This document shows, in pieces, positions 13,501 through 23,718 of a stretch of DNA of 40,611 nucleotides. The DNA is from Spirogloea muscicola. Taxonomy: Eukaryota > Streptophyta > Zygnematophyceae > Spirogloeales > Spirogloeaceae. Every line of letters starts with the position of its first letter. Position 1 is the first letter of the stretch. The stretch is from the NCBI GenBank assembly GCA_009602725.1, contig WELB01000008.1:676284-716894 (forward strand), written 5' to 3'. The position numbers and the translations under genes were made by a program. Under the pieces are notes generated by a model. It saw nothing but the letters and a program-made list of their open reading frames with translations. It did not search any database and was not told the origin of the DNA.

Positions 13501-16500
13501 TGCATGACTTGTTGCCCGCGTCTGCTATTCTAAGACATATTGTGTCAGAACAACAATCAATACCTGCCCATGTCAGCTGCCGCACGAAGAACAGGATCCA
13601 GTCGATTGAGGAGTAAAGAGAGAGACGCAGCTGAACCTGCCCTCACCATTTCCTCTGTAAAGATTGACACCTGCAGAGGGTAGGCTCATGAACGTCAAAG
13701 TCAAGCATGACTCAAAGTCATGAATGCCAACCTCCGCACATGCTAGTTAGCTGTGCAACCTTGCTCCTGGTGCAAATCAGATTGACATCAGGGCAGCTGC
13801 CTGACTGTGGCAGTTAAGCTATCTCCGAGATGAAGAAGCTGCTGTGGCTCATGTGAACGCACCGCCCATTTGTCAACGTTAAGCTTTGCTCCGAGGTACT
13901 CCGCTGATGGCTGCAGGATTGTGTGGAAGTACTCCGACTTATCAGCAAGGGCCAAGCGAGTCCTATCCATGACAGCCTTTGCCCTCAGTGCCCAATCATC
14001 CTTGCCAGTTTTGCAGATGTCCAGGACCGTGTACCAATCCTGCACCCACCAATTGGAGCTAAGGTCAATTCTTTGACATGGTGTAAGTGACCCTGGATCC
14101 ATGTAAGAGCCACAATACCACAAGCTCTGTGGCACAAAAGCGCATGGAAATTGGTTGCTGAGATTTGCCTTCATTATGTTGGGAGAGCCTTGACTACAAG
14201 TTTAACCAGCATAAGCGGCTGCTTCATTGCATTAAAAGCAAAATCGTACTGAATTGTGATCAGAGCAGAATAAAGATGTGACAAAGAACTTCATCACCTT
14301 GAGGCAGTACACAAGCTCCTCGTTACGATCACTTGTGAGACACAAATTCTCGACCACAAGGCTGACTAGGTAGATAATTTGCTGGATGTTGACAATAACA
14401 CGAGGTGACATATCAGCACCTGTCTGCCGCAACTTTAAGAAGAGTGCTACAATGCAACACGGCGATGGATTGTCATTCATTCACTCTCATACTGGCAGGT
14501 TTCTCAAGTGCAACTTGAAAGGATCACGTACACTAGGGTCACTGGAGAGGTTCTCAAAAGAGCGTTCAACAGCGGTTCGAACAGTGGAATCAAGAGAAAG
14601 GTCGAGGAATATTATGTCTTTTAGTCTATCGTGTGGTTTCAGCAGTGTTGGTCGCAGCTCTGCGCGAGCCTCGACCAGTCCCTGCAGGACACAACGCACT
14701 ATGTCAGGCTTTCATAGCCAGTCATTCAGGACATCCAAAATCTGTGTGATCCCATATGTAGCATGCTACACAAGTATGCTTGCAGGGTAAGATAGATGCA
14801 GTAACTTGATTAAAGTCACCTCAATAAGTGGGATGGTATCGCGGTCTTCCACGTGCTCAAGTACAAATTGCAACATATGCTGCACCAGTATAGCAAGCAG
14901 ATCAGCTGCTGCAAGTAAGGCATCTTGACAGAGGTACATAGACTTGTATGGAGCATATTGACTGCCTGGTCTGACATGCTTTCCTAATTGCTTGCCATGT
15001 ACTGGTATGTAGGCAACATACAGGCAAGTCGTTGGAAAGGCCACTGATAGGATGGATCTCAAAGCCTTTCATGAAGTCCTGCAGCCATTGGACAATGCAT
15101 GTTAATTGACTACAAACGGCGTGAGCACTTCTGTGCAGGCCAGGATGACCACCTCGTCAAGATCAACTTATATCATAACATATATCATTGACCAGTGGAC
15201 CAATACATGTGCAGGAGAATGCTCAAGATCAGTCTCACACATGGCTTGTGCAGCTCAAAGAGCCGCATATGCAGCAGAACTAAATATCAGTGGGTAGCCA
15301 TGTGCAGAAAACTGTACCTCTGGAACATCTTGCTTGCACCCCATGCAAATAGCAATGGCAGATTCCAGATCTGCCCCAGAGTGCACAGCCTGGCATGCAA
15401 TACAAATAAGGTGCAGGGTGAACCGGCGGCCCGTATATGCACAGGTGCTCCGCATCTCAAAGGCAGGCAAAGGTGCATGCAGCTGCCACGCCTACCACCT
15501 CAAGAACTTACCTTGAGGGACTTCATGTAGGCTTTGAGATCACGAATGAGACCGTCCTTCTGGTCCATCCTCAATTTTGGCTCGGACACAATGGGCCGAT
15601 CATAACTGGCAAGCCGCTCCTTTGTGACGCCGCTGGCTTGAAGTGTAGCCCAGTACACATCCATGTCCAGGTCGGCTTGAAGGTGGTCTATCAGTGCCTG
15701 CAGAAGGTGCACCTTGGAGAATGTAAGCTTAACGCAGACAATGCATCTGCTAACATGCCTGAGCAGGTCCAATCACCAATTCGTCAAAGCAATAAATGAT
15801 ATTACTGTGACAGCTGATGACATAGTACGCTCGTCTGATGACATAGTACGCTCGCAGGGACTGGACTCTGACCTGGCAGATGACAACGTCATCTGGACTA
15901 GTGTTGTTGTGAAGCTTCTGATGCCACTCCTCCATCATACCACCTTTGCAGTCATTGTGTCTCTACCAAACACGTCCAGGGCACTTGTGTCAGCACATGA
16001 ATAACCTTGAACAAAGTCGTCCATCTTGGCCCACATCTTACGGAAGGACCAAGTCGTGTAGCTGCCGCAGGTCAACATGGACACCGAATTGACAGTGCTC
16101 ACGAGCAACTTGCTCACCTGAATTACAAGGATTTCATCACGGATCCGCTGTCCAACATCACCCTCTGCTCCACGCCCAACTGTTGCCATGACCATCCGCA
16201 CTAGCTCCCTCACTTGAGGCTTATCCTGGAAGGTTCGCCTGAGTACGTCATTCAGTCTATCCTGCGCAGCACTGATCTCTCTGCACATCCACAAGCAAGC
16301 AGACAGAGCAAGTGGACAAATCAGTCAGCATCAAGGGTAGCGGACCTGTTTTTCTGCGCCCAACGATACAGTCACTGAATGAAGTATCCTTCATGATCTT
16401 TCTGTCATGTCATATGTGGCGCACCTGCAAGCATGACAAGCGTTCTGTGCACGCCAGAACAACGCGCTTATATCTTACCGTGGCTTCACATTGTAGTTCT

Positions 16501-19500
16501 TGTTCCAGATTAGCTGACGGGTGGCCATGTATCTGAACCAAACAAGTAGAGCTGCAAGCTCCAGCTCACCCCCACCTTTGGCTTGTTCTGCGAACCCTGC
16601 CCCAATGTTGAACCTGCAGTCAAAGCAATTTGCCACTGGGCATGGTCACTTTGGTCATCGTTGCCGGTACGTTGGCCAGTACACCACTACCACAAAGCAC
16701 TAAAGAAAACAGACGCAAGCATTGAGAGTGGTCAACAAACAGAAAATTTGACTTTATACTTGCTCATTTTGTACTTAGATACTGAATTCAGGAAGAGGAG
16801 TGCATGATATGCCATCGTGTTTGCTAGTCATACCGATGCATCAAAGACCGTTGTGCCTCAGTTTCCTGGTCAGCAATCTGGTCAAGCAGCCACCGAGCTG
16901 TACCCTTCCCATCCCCGACAGCAGCAGCCTGCAAAAATGTGTGCCAGAAACCATGAAGACCTTCAACAGACAGTAAATTCACCACGTGTATGTACACCTC
17001 GAGTATGTTGGCAACTCCAACACTGAATCTGGCTTTGCCAAATTCCAACGAGACTTGTTCCTGCCAAGACTAGACAGATTAGTTGAACATTTTGGAGGAA
17101 ATTGGTTACCATACCTTATTTGGATCTGGCTTGGGGATCCTGATGGGCGCATAGAAATCTGCACCAAGATCCTTGATGTAGTTGTTGTCTCCCTCCTTGA
17201 CTAGGAAAGAAACTCCCTTAATGTCCTTGGACGCCTTCGCAAGGTCAATCTCCACAGACTGCAACCAGATAGCGCTTGTCAGATGCATCCCATTAACAAT
17301 GAACTGGCCATTCAAGCTATCATTGAAGCAGCCTGCTAGCAAATGTACTCACTCTTGAGTGTTTCGTACATTGCACAGAACCCCTGACTTGCCCTAGTCT
17401 GCAGTCACAGGTTAGAAAGCATCAAGGCACCTGCAAGGTGTCTTCACCAGCAAACCCCTTCTTGAACGGGCTTTCTCCCGGAGTCTGCAGGCAGGATTGC
17501 AGGCACACATTCATCAGTCAGTGCAGACCATGAAGAAGTCAAAGCACGTGCCTAAGAGTTCACGATGTTGTCTTATCAAGGGGCTTCTTCAATAACTTGT
17601 TGAACACTACCTACGAGAAGGATGCCATGCTACTTACCAACCATTCATTTCCTTTGCCCTTGACCATGCCCCACACAAATGCAAGGGACCCGTTCATTCC
17701 AGTGGCAACCCTCAGCTTAAGCTCACCCCCTGGATTGGTCACCAACACCTGTCATACCCAAGCCTTGACGTAGTTGAAACAAAGTTCACACTGCAGCCTT
17801 ACGTGATCGTCAGTATCTGACAACTTGCTAATAATCACATGGAACTTCAATAAAGGTTTACGTGCCCATTACCAAAAGCTGCTCTTCTCCAATCTTGTAC
17901 ACTTTCTTGTGAACCACCTTGTTGTCATCATTGCCTTCCATGACCTGAGCTCCCAGCTCCAGTGGTGTCGGTTCTGGCGGAGGAGGAGGCTCCATACCCT
18001 CCGTGGCAGCGGGCCCGAAACGGTTGATGAGCTCCATGGCGTCACGCTTCTTCCTGGTTATTGTTGTCGTGGATGGGGGTGGCTTCACCTGCGGAGGAGG
18101 AGGTGCTGCAACCTCCTTCTTCCCGCCTGTAAACCGCTGCCTGATGTCGTCAACTGTGGCTCCAGATAGGACCTCCTTCTGGAGATCTTTGCGGGCTTCA
18201 GCGAAGTTCCGCTGCCAGATACAACCACAGGAACAGCCTCATAATGAGTATAACTGCACAGGTATCCCTGCAATTGCTGGATTGGCGCAAAAACTTCAGC
18301 ATCAGCGCAACAGAAGAGAAGTTTCAAATACCTGCTCTTGCTCGGGCGAGTAGTTTTGCTTTCCATCTCTCTCCCAGCGAATGTATGATTGTATGGCAAC
18401 AAGCTCATCCGGTATGTCAGGTGCTGGCGGCTCCGCCACAGCGATCTCACTCTTAGCAGACCCGTTTGACTCGCCTTCTTGCAGGCGCCTCCGCAGGTCC
18501 TCCACAGAGGTTCCAGCCTGGACTTCCTTTCTCAAAGAACTCCTTGCCTCCTCGTACTCAGACTGCATACTCAGATGCAGACCACATTTACCAGGAGCAC
18601 ACGCAGCACCCTCAAACAAGCCACGTTGTGCAGGTGTTCAAGGATTTGCAGGAGGAACTTGGTCACATGCGTGTACAAAAGCCCGTAGCATTTAACTGCA
18701 TTGTTCACAGTAGCACTTGTCATGCATGCTGCCTGCATGCGCGCAACTTCTCATCGGAACCATAACCACTAGACAAAGCTTGATGTTCAGACCAATAACC
18801 ACCTTGAGCACATCAAACCCCCAGCCATGCCACTAGGCTACTCCTCTCCTCAACGAAGCTCACCTCTAGTCAACAGATTTCCACCTCGCAACAGGACACA
18901 ACAACCCCTCAAAACTCTTTGGCACCTGAGAGGCAAGCAACAAGCAGGTGTTTACAGACCTTCTCCTGCTCTGGTGAATATGTCTGCTTGCCGTTGCGCT
19001 CCCACCGCAAGTAGGATTCAATGCCTACAAGATCTTCTGGGATCACAATGTCCTCAAGAGGTATCTCTCCAGTGGGCTTTGGCAAGTCCACGTGGAAATT
19101 CTTGTTGTTGTTCTTGTACCTGCAGGGTGGTGATGGTCCCATTTTCGCATCTCAAGCCCATCAAAGTGTCCTTCTGCATCCTGTTGCAGAAGAAGGGGGG
19201 CCCCCATGGCAAATGACAAGCATATGACAAGGTAGGGAGTCTCTAGACCCACCAGGAGTTGGTGCCCTCATCCTTAATAGTGAACTCAATGGCCTGGAAT
19301 AGCAGGTCCTTGAGCTCAATCTTGAGCATGGCAACACCATCAGCCTGCAGTTCATTGATCTGATCGTAGTGTTACTGATACAACAAAGCCACATACATAA
19401 CCCCTGTCATCCAAACCAAGACAATGCTCATATGTAGAAAAACCCCCCCAAAGCCAAAGAACCTCCGTGAACACCATCTTGAGTACCTCGACAAAAGGAG

Positions 19501-20663
19501 ACTGCAATGCCCGGTTCTTGTAGTTGCGCGTGCCTTCTGGCTGGTCTGGAGGTAGCACCCAGCCGCTGTAGAGGTCAGTCATACGGGTGAGAATTAAATC
19601 GAGGAAGTGTTGCAAGAAATAGGGGAAGCCAGTAAACACCTAAACACTATGTCTTTAGAGGGCCAAGGAGCGAGCTTATAATATGTGGCAGCTGGAAGTC
19701 CAGAGTGCACATGGGAATCCTCAGAAGCTGCAAATTAGCAGTTATTGTTTCAAGATTGAGCAAGAACTCACTCTTTGCCCAGACGGAGGGCCCCCCAGTG
19801 AGCCACCACCGGGGCATGGACCAGATCACCGCCTGACAGTTTCAGCTCCACATATGGCCGTGCACCATTGATGGAGCCAACCGCTCTGATCTGCAGAAGC
19901 CTCACTCAAAAAATTGTCAGCACCTCACATTGCACTGGAAGTAGTTCCCTGTGCAATTAATGGTTCACCAAATCATCTCCAGCTCCTCCTGGACGATATC
20001 TGCACTCAATCGGTCCTTGTAGGTGTTGCAAGCCCTCAGGTGGCTGAGACTGAATATGGGTGGCTTAGTTGTATCAGGTTGAGTGTAATGTGTGGGGAGA
20101 GACACCAGATGATTTAATGCTGCAAGCCGTGGGGAGGTTATTCACCTCGAGCTGGGTGCCGGCCCCAAGCTCATGCATCTCCTCAACCTGGTCAGCAGGG
20201 CAGGAGGACGTGAGAGCCCGCACGTACCTCCAGGTGTGCGTGGCTAGCTACTTTCTTCATGTTGCACATTGAGTGAGAGAGCCTGTGCTGTGCTGCTGTC
20301 CGACACCGCCTCTGGACTATCTGCAATGCTTGCAAGCATGCCAAGATTCGGCGGCAGCCAGACTCAGATGAGTTAGCCAACCTCAGCAGGTGCCCCTTCC
20401 GTCGCAACGGCAGCCCGGGGCGGAGCGGGAGGCCGCGCCCGGCGGCCTCCGCGGCCGCCGGGGCTGTCGACCAGAGCGGGGCCTCCGGAGAAGAACGGAG
20501 CCGCCGCCGCCGCCGNGAGGAGCGAAGGAGAGGCCGGCGAGGGCGAAGCCGGCGGCGGATGGCACTCGCGGCGCCGCCGCCGCTGCCGCCGCGGTCGCCG
20601 CCGGGGACTGGTGAGCCGTGGAGGCGCGCAACTGCAGCCGATGTCGAGTGGTGAATGTGGCTG
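10517..20663 (-). CDS. GWD1: Alpha-glucan water dikinase (starch R1/SEX1 type), plastid; start unresolved
   Basis: GWD transfers the beta-phosphate of ATP to the C6 position of glucosyl units in starch, which opens granules to degradation. From VEEMHELGAG at 20187 to the TAG at 10517 the exons give 1376 residues plus stop. Order: CBM45 starch-binding domain (about residues 10-125, with HWGAL and NSWYKNN); two repeats with LRWERNGKQ and IRWERDGKQ (about 135-245); second CBM45 (about 345-460); helical region with GDVGQRIRDEILVIQ and HQKLHNNTSPDDVV; phosphohistidine loop DVLSHVSVRARN with catalytic His about residue 978; C-terminal ATP-binding domain with GDEGEQRWEQAW, IFRSDSNGEDLEGYAGAG and terminal VVQTRPQM. 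A GC-rich open frame at 20382-20663, ending ATEGAPAE, splices in phase to the next exon and could encode part of a transit peptide, but it has no ATG and contains an N. In the second CBM45 the usual RWIKN Trp is Tyr (NYIKD). Confidence 0.93.
11563..11632 (-). other. Possible cassette or relict exon inside a GWD intron
   Basis: Within the intron 11507-11688, a 70-nt block sits between CTTTGCAG and CTTG|GTCAAC. Read in the phase of the upstream exon it gives a tidy beta-strand-like peptide beginning YHLKLTTGGSSD and including TFKIKDGLLAL. The constitutive junction WTAIKK|VWASKWNE is conserved without it. Its length is 3n+1, so inclusion would shift the frame and reach TGA eight codons on. It may be a regulated poison exon, a relict, or chance. 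Confidence 0.3.
15814..15854. repeat. Tandem duplication of a 20-base unit
   Basis: The unit CTGATGACATAGTACGCTCG occurs twice, separated by one T, in the GWD intron 15698-15872. The copies are identical, so the duplication is recent. Confidence 0.9.
20516..20516. other. Ambiguous base N in the GWD 5' exon
   Basis: A single N interrupts a GCC run in the putative first visible GWD exon. It may stand for a collapsed or unresolved GC-rich stretch, which would explain why no start codon can be placed. Confidence 0.7.
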
Positions 20664-20699
20664 CTAATACAAGGAGAGTGGCTGAGTCAGGAAATGTTA

Positions 20700-21560
20700 G
20701 GGGGCGGGGGCATGTGAATGGCCAGCCCAGAAAGGAATGAAAGCCTTGCAAAGTTTCCAAAAGCGAGCCCGAAGGAGAGAAATGTGGAGGGGGCAAGACA
20801 GGGAGGTAAGGGCTGTTAACAGCCAGCCCGGAAGATGCCAAAAACTCTGGAAAAAGGAGAAGAAGAAATTGGATTGTTAGGCAAAGGAAAGAGAAGGAAG
20901 TCAGATGAGGGGGATGATGAGCAGACTGTCGAGGTTTGGAGCTCCTCCCAGGCCCCCCTGGCGAAGCGCCACGCGGCAGAGCCAGTGCCTCCCACGTGGC
21001 GGGGTGCACCCCCCGCCCGGATCGGCCGCCACGCGGCGCGGCCTCGCGGGGCCGGCGGTCGACGGGCCGGGGGCCCCTCTCGCCTCGCAGGGGCCTGACG
21101 GCCTGACCCGCCTGATGGACCTGACGCTGACGACCTGACGTCCCTGCGCGCCTCGCCCCCATGCATGGCCGCCCCAGTCCCCTCGCGGCCTGTTGGTGCT
21201 TCCGGGTCTGGAAGAACGTGCTCTCCCCTGGTGTCGTGCCTTAGCTGCGGCCTTGAACCCCAGCCAGGGGACCCGTTACCAGGACAACACTCGCTCCCAT
21301 CTGCGGCTGCTTAGTAGGAGTCACCGAGTGTTCCGTAGCTGCTTGATTACTGTGTGTTTTAGCGCTTTCCTTGGCCCCTTCCGAACTTTGTTCATTCTTT
21401 TCTCTGGGCTGGCCTCTCCCAGCCATAGTCCTCTCCTGGAAGCGTCTTCTCACCAAAGGCGAGGGCTGTGAAAGACTGGCAGTGGCTCTTCCAAAGGAGG
21501 CGAGGGCTGTGAACAGCTAGCCCGAAAGGCCAGCCCGGAACCAAACAGCTCGTTGAAAGT
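20700..21560. repeat. Dispersed hairpin repeat family, GWD-upstream copies
   Basis: Minus-orientation GCCAGCCC cores occur near 20721, 20822 and 21529, and a plus-orientation GGGCTGGC core at 21406. The 21326-21344 segment GAGTGTTCCGTAGCTGCTT recurs with one change at 34912-34930 and more diverged at 39086-39104, each followed by TTAGCGCT. Cores such as GGCTGGCCTCTCCCAGCC can fold back on themselves. Confidence 0.65.
20993..21000. promoter_or_regulatory. G-box/ABRE-type element CACGTGGC upstream of GWD
   Basis: CACGTGGC matches the plant ABRE/G-box core. It lies about 330 bases upstream of the probable GWD 5' exon. A single 8-base match is only suggestive. Confidence 0.3.
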
Positions 21561-23411
21561 AAGGCGGTGGCATGGACAGCAGGTTCGTGCAGTGTGTGTG
21601 GCTGGTGACAAGATGGACAATGACGAATGCTGCATGGCAAGTCCAGCCACTTCATCACAGAGTGACACGCCGCGACAGTGACATTTCTAATCTTGCCCTC
21701 CGGCCGAGCTCCCTAGATTCCTACTTCCGCAAATCCGTTGAGCTGCCACTCTTGCAGCCCCAGTCACAAGTTGCCCTGGGAAGCGGCTCCTGATTGTAAG
21801 CCCGGGACTTGCAGGCTCTTGTATTTGTGCGCTGTGAAAGCATCTATTCCCCGTGACCGGCAGCTGTGAAGCACACACCAGAGTGGGACGAAGAAGCAGT
21901 GACGCTCTCAGTGCCACTGAGAAGGAGCGGCTCAGATCGCACTTCAGAACACAGACTTGACAGAATCGCTCGTGCTAGAGACCGCATGGCGGGGCCTTGG
22001 CAAGGAGGTGACTTAAGACCGGAGTATGTCACTTGGCACGAAGACAGGCGCCCTGCAGCAGGCCAGTCAGAGAAGATCCACATGCAGAATGCTTGGATAG
22101 CCGATCGAGCAGCCAACAGTCATGATTGCGACAGGCTACCACGCGGAGTAGGAGTGTAGTCATATCTCGAGCAGCAGGCAGATGCTGACGCTTGGTTTGT
22201 GTTATTAAAAGTACGTTGTCAAGAGAGAGCTGTTGATGGGCCCAATCATGACAGAAGAAAGGGAGCATTCCCATGACGAGGGTGGTTTCTATGGCTGGCA
22301 CCCACAGAAGAGTGACAAGTCGTGTGCACATCAAGATGAGAAACGGTGTGAGGTCCTTTTGACGGTGTAGAGGCATGTATGACTCAGGGCACCACTCATC
22401 TTACAATGTATACAGCAGAATATTCTGCCCCTGGGTATGGGGCTACTCAAAATGCCCTACACGATAGACAGTCCTGCAAGCCATCGATGCCTCACAGCTT
22501 TCAGATTGAAGCCAAGTTCACATGTTTTGGAACGACTGCGCCATCTCTATACATCACCTCTGAGTGAGGAACGTGCTCTCTTCTTGAGAAAAGGACTCAG
22601 CATGACTGTGTGCTATGCAGGCGCACTGCAGAACAAGAGACTTCCCTGCTCTTCCTTTGCTTCCACAAACAGCTGCCCATTGCGAGGACAGCGACGACAT
22701 GCAGGCGCACAGAGCAGCTTTCCACAATCAACGTCTGACGTGCAATTTGCAGATGGATGTCCCAAGAGCCTGCAACGTACACAGCTAGACATATTATTGC
22801 CTAGAATGCAGAGAGGCTTGCAAGGAAGGTAAAACATTAACAGCACCACAAATTGCTCAGCGCTATCCGAATGTTTTACACTGTTGCAAGGTAGCAGAAG
22901 TTGTTGACTTGCAGTGACAACCTAGCCGCACACCAAAAGCAACCCTACTCCATTGAAGCGCTCTGTAGGAGATACTAGAGCCTCTTATTATGATTCAGCA
23001 ATACTCTGCCTGCATGATTCTCCTTCCCAAGATGCTACGTGCACAGCAGGATCAACTTTTGTCATGTTGATGCTGAAGACGGGCCAATGACTGCGAAGCA
23101 CTGCCTTGGGAGCTAGATGGCACCGTTTACACGAGCAATTTGGTCTCCACGACTATCACGACGAGAGTGGAAAATCAAAATGGGAACAGGCATGATAACG
23201 TACTGTGAAGTCATGGAAAATGAATAGATGTACATCAAGTCAAAGTTGCTAGGCCAGTGTCATACATTATTACATCATGCATTTGGCACATGGCAGAAGA
23301 GTGGCTAACAATGTCGATCGCACATACCGCCTGTAATGAGACCGAGTCAGGGCTCTAAGCCTCATATGGGCCACCAACACCTATGCTAGCAGGGATGATG
23401 TGACATATTGA

Positions 23412-23428
23412 CGTGACATCATGTCACG
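23412..23428. repeat. Near-perfect palindrome with TGACAT half-sites
   Basis: CGTGACAT and ATGTCACG are exact inverted 8-base arms around one C. They lie about 290 bases downstream of the H+-ATPase stop. TGAC-containing palindromes resemble bZIP sites, but no nearby gene start makes this location an obvious promoter. Confidence 0.5.
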
Positions 23429-23718
23429 ATGTTCTAGCATGATGGATATGTACACTGCAGTATCGAACATAATCTACCAGCAGACAGGTGTAAGGTACGA
23501 AGTCTCGGCACACTGCCATGCCACCGCCAAGTCCAAGCTGGGCACTAATACCATGTAATAATATGTCTGCTCCTCCCAAGATGCCCATGTCATGTGCGAC
23601 ACAGAGCAGAGTACAGTACACCTGCCTGCAAGTCGCCAGCCTCCCAGCTGATCAAGTGCATCCGAGATACTAAACTGAATAACCCTGTGTGCTGACTATC
23701 TTGCAGGACTGCATACAT

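Larger units (their letters stand above)
10517..20663 (-). other. GWD1: Exon map of GWD (31 resolved exons plus one partial)
   Basis: In plus coordinates, from the 3' end: 10517-10721, 10908-11023, 11240-11506, 11689-11787, 11971-12081, 12243-12368, 12545-12683, 12862-12968, 13202-13415, 13564-13670, 13863-14039, 14298-14381, 14532-14681, 14820-14879, 15022-15078, 15318-15389, 15512-15697, 15873-15962, 16118-16280, 16479-16613, 16834-16928, 17115-17258, 17431-17484, 17638-17748, 17873-18211, 18332-18562, 18960-19119, 19253-19344, 19487-19565, 19772-19890, 20146-20187, then a probable 20382 to about 20663. The resolved exons sum to 4131 nt, divisible by three, and all borders are GT-AG with matching phases. 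The donor at 14532 is the least certain. Confidence 0.83.
20664..23718. other. Gene-free interval between GWD and H+-ATPase
   Basis: This 3-kb stretch must hold the GWD promoter and any further 5' exon, and the H+-ATPase 3' untranslated region. The left third is GC-rich, with a CACGTGGC box at 20993 and copies of the dispersed hairpin repeat to about 21560. From about 21600 only short frames are seen, none recognisable. Confidence 0.7.

Noticed and set aside
14566-14582. GGTTCGAAC B-box-like match
   Set aside because: It lies inside a conserved GWD coding exon and no tRNA arms surround it.
21866-22159. 97-codon plus-strand frame between GWD and the pump
   Set aside because: No similarity recognised, no start context or splice sites, and length within chance expectation.
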